From: Actinoplanes ianthinogenes | GTDB taxonomy: Bacteria > Actinomycetota > Actinomycetes > Mycobacteriales > Micromonosporaceae | Length of the DNA: 64,000 nt | NCBI RefSeq assembly: GCF_018324205.1 | Contig: NZ_AP023356.1 | Span: forward strand, 5,066,001 to 5,130,000 | Reading direction: 5' to 3' | Shown here: one piece after another, positions 60,051-64,000 of the stretch | How the letters are laid out: each line of letters opens with the position of its first letter | Position numbering within the stretch: the stretch's first letter is position 1 | The notes under the pieces: generated by a model | Databases searched by the model: none | Told to the model about the DNA's origin: nothing | What the model saw: only the letters and a program-made list of their open reading frames with translations | Made by a program: the position numbers and the translations under genes

Positions 60051-62345
60051 ATGGCAACTACCTTGGTGGCCCCCGCGGCCACGGAGACGGCGTCCCGTGA
60101 CGCCCGCGAGTGGCGCTCGCCGCTGCCCTGGATCCTTCCGGTGGCGGCGGCCCTGTGGGCGCTGCTCGGCACCGGTACGCCGGCCCGGGACATCGCTCTC
60201 TACGGCGTCTACTTCCTGCTGGCGATCGTCGTACCGGGAACTCTGGTCTTCCGTGCCCTGTTCGGCAGCCGTGGCAACTGGCCGGAGGATCTCACCCTCG
60301 GCACCGCCGCCGGCCTGGTCGTCATGCTGGCCGGCTGGGCCCTGGGCGCCGCGTTCGGCCTCCAGTCGCTGCTGATCGGCTGGCCGGTGCTGGTGGTGCT
60401 GCCGTTCCTGCTGGTCCCCGGGCTGCGGCGGTGCTGGCGGCGCGGCGCGGGCGACCCGCTGCCGCTCGGCTGGCACTGGGCGATGGCGGCGGTGCTGCTG
60501 CTGGTGATCCTCTGGCTGGCCACGGTCTTCCAGGACTTCCCGCTGCCGCCGGTCCGCTTCGAGTACTACAAGGATCTGTACTACCACCTGGCGCTGGTGC
60601 ACGAGATGACCCGCTCGATGCCGTTCCAGGTGCCGCAGCTGGCCGGGTACGAGCTGCGCTACCACTACCTCTCCGACGCGGACCTCGCCACCGCGAGCAT
60701 GGTCACCGGGATCGCACCGGCCACGCTGCTGTTCCGGCTGTGGTTCCTGGCCGTCACGGTCGCCGGCGTGTTCGCCTTCGCCACCCTGGCCCGGGTGGTC
60801 AGCGGCCGCTGGTGGGCCGCGCCGGTCGCGGCGGCGGCCGGGTTCGCCGGGCAGGCGGTGTCGTTCGGCTCGGCGGCCGCCACCTTCAACAGCGGCGGCC
60901 CGGTGTCCCTGCTCAGCCCGTCGCAGGACATCGCCATGCCGCTGATCGCGCTGTTCACGGTGATCGCCGTGGACCGGCTGCGGGGCCGGCCGCTCGGCTG
61001 GGGCTGGGCGTTCCTGCCGCCGCTGGCGGTGGCCTGCGCCGGGTCGAAGGCGAGCGTGCTGCCACCGCTGGCGGCCGGGCTGGCGGCGGCCGGGGTGGTG
61101 ACCCTGTGGCGGACCCGGAAGCTGCCGTGGGCGGCCGCCGGGCTGTTCGGGGTGGCGGTGTCCGGCATGCTCTTCGGCGCCCGGTTCTTCGCCGGTGGCG
61201 GTGCCGGCGTGCTCCAGCCGCAGCCGCTGGGCACGCTGCGCTGGCTGGCCCCTTACACGCAGACGCTGGGCGTCGACGACGGCCCGCGGTGGGGCGGCCT
61301 CGTCCCGCCGGGCATCCAGAACGCCGGCACCACCGGCCGGGCGTTCATCGCCTGGGTGCTGATCTGGGCCTTGCTGCTGCAAGCTCCCCGGCTGATCGGG
61401 CTGGCGCTGCCGCCCCGCTCGCGAGGGACCGGTGACCCTGCGCTGCCACTGATCGCCGGTACTCTCCTCGCCGGTCTCGGCGCGACCTGGGTGTTCTGGC
61501 ACCCGACCGCGAGCCAGGTCTACTTCTTCGCCGGCGTGATCCCGTTCGGCGCGGTGCTGGCCGCCTGGTCGCTGGCCGACCGGGCACGCTCCTGGCGGGT
61601 CCCGGTGGCCGGCGCGGTGGCCGGCGCCCTCTGCGCCGTGCTGCTGCCCGGCGTCGACCCGCCGGCCCGGACCGTCAGCGCGTGGGCCTGGACGCTCGCC
61701 GTGCCGCTGCTCCGGCTCGCGGCGATCACCGCGGTGGTCGTCGTGGTGGTGCTGGTGGTCTGGCGGGGCCGTGCCCGGCGGGCGCTGCCGGTGGCGCTGA
61801 TCGCCGCGACGCTGGGCGCCGGGGTGGCCTCGTACACCGTGCAGAACGCCGAGGCGGTCACCGTCCCGGCGGCGCCGCGGGGTGACCCGAGATATCAGGT
61901 CACCCCGCTGGAGATGCGGGCCGCGTTCTGGCTGGACGCGCATGCCGGCGAGAACGACCTGGTGGCCACCAACGTGCACTGCCGCCCGATGAGCGCCACC
62001 ACGCCGTGCGACGCCCGGGCGTTCTGGGTGGCCGGCCTGGGCGGGCGGCGCACCCTGGTGGAGAGCTGGGGATACAGCGACCAGGCGGTGGCCAGGAACG
62101 GGGTGCGCGACCGGGTCTACTTCTACCAACCGGCGCCGGACCGGGCGCTGTTCGCCCTGAACCAGCGGGCGTTCAGCACCGGGGACCCGGCGGTCGTCGC
62201 CCGGCTGCGTGACGATTACGGCGTACGCTGGTTGTTCGCCGACAGCCGGGCGGGCACGGTGGCGCCGGCGCTGGCACAGGTCGCCACCGAGCGGCTGCGT
62301 CTGGGTACGGTGACCATCTATGAGCTGGGCCGGCAGTCGGGTTAA
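60051..62345 (+). CDS. Large polytopic membrane protein (GT-C-like)
   Basis: Predicted 764 residues with about twelve to fourteen transmembrane helices and a C-terminal ~150-residue soluble part (from RYQVTPLEMRAAFWLDAHAGE) with VRWLFADSRAG and TVTIYELG. The first extracytoplasmic loop holds FEYYKDLYYHLALVHEMTRS and LRYHYLSDADL, an acidic/aromatic patch as in GT-C glycosyltransferases that use polyprenyl-phosphate sugars. It is 11 bases after luxC in the same operon. A role in attaching or modifying the surface glycan is inferred; no clear family name. Confidence 0.72.
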   Translation: MATTLVAPAATETASRDAREWRSPLPWILPVAAALWALLGTGTPARDIALYGVYFLLAIVVPGTLVFRALFGSRGNWPEDLTLGTAAGLVVMLAGWALGAAFGLQSLLIGWPVLVVLPFLLVPGLRRCWRRGAGDPLPLGWHWAMAAVLLLVILWLATVFQDFPLPPVRFEYYKDLYYHLALVHEMTRSMPFQVPQLAGYELRYHYLSDADLATASMVTGIAPATLLFRLWFLAVTVAGVFAFATLARVVSGRWWAAPVAAAAGFAGQAVSFGSAAATFNSGGPVSLLSPSQDIAMPLIALFTVIAVDRLRGRPLGWGWAFLPPLAVACAGSKASVLPPLAAGLAAAGVVTLWRTRKLPWAAAGLFGVAVSGMLFGARFFAGGGAGVLQPQPLGTLRWLAPYTQTLGVDDGPRWGGLVPPGIQNAGTTGRAFIAWVLIWALLLQAPRLIGLALPPRSRGTGDPALPLIAGTLLAGLGATWVFWHPTASQVYFFAGVIPFGAVLAAWSLADRARSWRVPVAGAVAGALCAVLLPGVDPPARTVSAWAWTLAVPLLRLAAITAVVVVVVLVVWRGRARRALPVALIAATLGAGVASYTVQNAEAVTVPAAPRGDPRYQVTPLEMRAAFWLDAHAGENDLVATNVHCRPMSATTPCDARAFWVAGLGGRRTLVESWGYSDQAVARNGVRDRVYFYQPAPDRALFALNQRAFSTGDPAVVARLRDDYGVRWLFADSRAGTVAPALAQVATERLRLGTVTIYELGRQSG

Positions 62346-62410
62346 CCCTACCGTCGATCCGGCGGTCCACAGGATCGGATCGGAGGGCTCCGGTGCCTAG
62401 CGTCGAGGGC

Positions 62411-63718
62411 ATGGAAACGACGTATGCCGGAGCCCCGGCCACCTACCCCATCGCCCCGGCCCGGCGTCTGCGTCAACTGGGCATCGACACCCAGTACGTG
62501 CTCGTCGGCTTCCCGCTCGGGCTGATCACCATCGTGCTCTGCGTGACCGGTTTCGCGCTCGGCCTCGGCACCCTGATCATCTGGATCGGCCTGCCGATCC
62601 TGGCCGGCTCGCTCGCCATGTCCCGCGGGTTCGCCCACCTGGAGCGGATGCGGATCGGCCCGGTGGTGCGCCGCAGGATTCCGCACCCGCGATACCGGAG
62701 CAGCCGGGCCACCAGCTGGATCGGCAAGATGGTCGCCCCGATCGCCGACGGACAGTCCTGGCTCGACCTGGTGCACGGGATCTTCCGGTTCATCCCGAGC
62801 ACGATCGCCTTCTGCTTCACCTTCACCTGGTGGGTGGGCGCGCTGGCCGGCCTCACCTACCCGCTCTACGACTGGGCGCTGCCGCACCCGGCGGACAACC
62901 AGGAGCTGCCCGAGCTGCTCGGCTTCCCGGACACCGCCACCGTGCGGATCGTCTTCAACCTGGCGGTCGGCCTGTTCTTCGCGCTCACCCTGATCCCGGT
63001 GGTCCGTGGCTCCGCGCTGCTCGAGGCGCAGTTCGCCCGGGGCCTGCTCAGCGGTGTCGGCGAGCTGCGCCGGCAGGTGGCCGAGGCGAACGAGGCCCGC
63101 GACGTGGCGCAGGAGCAGAAGGCGGCGGCCGTCTCGGCCGAGGCGACCGCGCTGCGCAAGCTGGAGCGCGACATCCACGACGGCCCGCAGCAGCGGCTGG
63201 TCCGGCTGGCCATGGACCTGGGCCGGGCCGAGCAGCAGTTCGCCAGCGACCCGGAGGCGGCCCGGGCCACCGTGGCCGAGGCGCTCACCCAGACCCGCGA
63301 GACGCTCGACGAGCTGCGCGCGCTGTCCCGCGGGATCGCCCCGCCGATCCTGGTGGACCGCGGGCTCCAGGCCGCGCTCACCGCCCTGGCCGGCCGCTGC
63401 ACCGTGCCGGTCGACCTGGACGCCCCGATGGTCGAGCGGCTGGACCCGGCGATCGAGTCGGCGGCGTACTTCGTGGTGGCCGAGGCGCTCACCAACGTGG
63501 CCAAGCACAGCCACGCCACCGAGGTGCAGGTGAGCGTGCAGCGGATCGCCACCGGCCTGCTGATCACCGTCGCCGACGACGGGGTGGGCGGGGCCAGCCT
63601 GGCCAAGGGGCACGGCCTGGCCGGGCTGGACGACCGGGTCAAGGCGGCCGGCGGCGTGCTGGCCGTGGAGAGCCCCGAGGGCGAGGGCACCCGCCTGACC
63701 GCGGCCCTGCCTGTGTAG
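62411..63718 (+). CDS. Sensor histidine kinase (NarL-type, HisKA_3)
   Basis: Predicted 435 residues. Four to five membrane helices form the sensor part (about residues 30-215), with a DUF-type 'sensor domain' seen in many actinomycete kinases. The phospho-acceptor is the histidine in LERDIHDGPQQRLVRLAMDL, and the ATPase has AEALTNVAKHS, ADDGVGG and GHGLAGLDDRV. ATG 62411 follows CGAGGG; a GTG at 62393 is possible. Normally a LuxR-type regulator follows such a kinase, but the next gene is a secreted peptidase, so the partner is elsewhere. Confidence 0.9.
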   Translation: METTYAGAPATYPIAPARRLRQLGIDTQYVLVGFPLGLITIVLCVTGFALGLGTLIIWIGLPILAGSLAMSRGFAHLERMRIGPVVRRRIPHPRYRSSRATSWIGKMVAPIADGQSWLDLVHGIFRFIPSTIAFCFTFTWWVGALAGLTYPLYDWALPHPADNQELPELLGFPDTATVRIVFNLAVGLFFALTLIPVVRGSALLEAQFARGLLSGVGELRRQVAEANEARDVAQEQKAAAVSAEATALRKLERDIHDGPQQRLVRLAMDLGRAEQQFASDPEAARATVAEALTQTRETLDELRALSRGIAPPILVDRGLQAALTALAGRCTVPVDLDAPMVERLDPAIESAAYFVVAEALTNVAKHSHATEVQVSVQRIATGLLITVADDGVGGASLAKGHGLAGLDDRVKAAGGVLAVESPEGEGTRLTAALPV

Positions 63719-63758
63719 CCGATGCCCGGGGTTGCGACGGGGCCGTATCGTCGCCGAC

Positions 63759-64000
63759 ATGCGCAAGATCTTCAATGGCCTGCCCGCGGTCCTCGCCGCG
63801 GGCACCGCCGTGCTCGTCGCGGTCGCCGGGAGCGCGTCTCCCGCCCTCGCCGCCGCGGGCACCCCCGGATCCGCCGGTCTCGGCGACCGTCTGTACCCCC
63901 TGCTCGGCAACGGCGGGTACGACGTCAAGAACTACAACCTCAGCCTCAAGTACCCGGCCAAGAGCCCGACCCAGACCGTCACCGGCAACGTGACGATCAC
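63759..64000 (+). CDS. Secreted M1-type metallopeptidase, 5' part (runs off the window)
   Basis: About 80 residues are visible. A signal peptide (residues 1-32, VLAAGTAVLVAVAGSASPALAA) is followed by GLGDRLYPLLGNGGYDVKNYNL and SLKYPAKSPTQTVTGNVTI, the N-terminal beta domain typical of secreted M1 aminopeptidases of actinomycetes. The catalytic H-E-x2-H lies beyond the window, so activity cannot be judged. It is 40 bases after the histidine kinase on the same strand. Confidence 0.8.
   Translation, partial: MRKIFNGLPAVLAAGTAVLVAVAGSASPALAAAGTPGSAGLGDRLYPLLGNGGYDVKNYNLSLKYPAKSPTQTVTGNVTI

Noticed and set aside
59769-62129. A 786-codon minus-strand frame
   Set aside because: It is antisense to the GT-C-like membrane protein. 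Its His/Gln/Arg-rich composition is typical of shadow frames.

Overview
The window is very GC-rich bacterial DNA in which almost every gene prefers G or C at third codon positions. GTG starts are common and many neighbouring genes overlap by 1-8 bases. The gene content points to a filamentous actinomycete, most likely the Micromonosporaceae (Actinoplanes-like): the septation protein SepH, futalosine hydrolase (menaquinone by the futalosine route), DUF3027 and DUF2530 proteins, a citrate synthase/PdxH/SerC neighbourhood, and c-di-AMP riboswitches in front of secreted coiled-coil cell-wall proteins. The organism is inferred; no rRNA or other marker is present.

Layout. 0-3.1 kb: end of a sugar-type MFS transporter, a GH1 beta-glucosidase and a TetR regulator. 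3.1-4.4 kb: two gene-free tandem-repeat tracts (63-bp and about 70-bp units). 4.4-15.9 kb: core-like genes (MFS, mqnB, MFS with a long disordered tail, DUF3027, DUF2530, NCS2 purine permease, MarR plus MFS, a conserved small membrane protein, an RNA 2',3'-cyclic phosphodiesterase, sepH). 16.2-24.5 kb: serC, citrate synthase, pdxH, MFS, aldose epimerase, nitroreductase, a VapB-like protein, DUF4230, then about 1 kb of degenerate repeats and a PspC protein. 24.7-32.3 kb: a fused CDP-alcohol phosphatidyltransferase, then a carbohydrate block (UgpC/MsiK-like ATPase, HATPase, beta-phosphoglucomutase, GH65 phosphorylase).

32.3-34.9 kb: two divergent paralogous secreted proteins, each preceded by its own c-di-AMP (ydaO) riboswitch. 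35-43 kb: an Atu4866 protein whose start lies in a large inverted repeat, TetR, a two-gene polysaccharide/teichoic-acid ABC exporter, a lipoprotein, a DHA2 drug exporter and divergent TetR with a triple palindromic operator, cysteine dioxygenase plus rhodanese, and a neprosin-domain secreted protein. 43-48.9 kb: ECF sigma/anti-sigma pair, a decayed S66 LD-carboxypeptidase pseudogene, DHA2 exporter, lone receiver-domain protein, GNAT and quinone oxidoreductase.

48.8-62.3 kb is the most distinctive part. On the minus strand lies a pseudaminic-acid-type nucleotide-sugar operon (pseB, pseC, an unknown glycan protein, a methyltransferase-like protein, an SpsF-type cytidylyltransferase, pseG), with three 89-bp repeats just before pseG and no pseH or pseI in view. 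Diverging from it is a plus-strand operon of acyl carrier protein, SDR, small adenylate-forming ligase, LuxE-like and LuxC-like genes, all joined by identical 4-bp GTGA overlaps, followed by a large polytopic membrane protein. There is no luciferase and no ketosynthase, so the set looks like a self-contained acyl activation and reduction module, possibly supplying an acyl or aldehyde group to the neighbouring surface glycan. The window closes with an unpaired sensor histidine kinase and the start of a secreted M1-type metallopeptidase.
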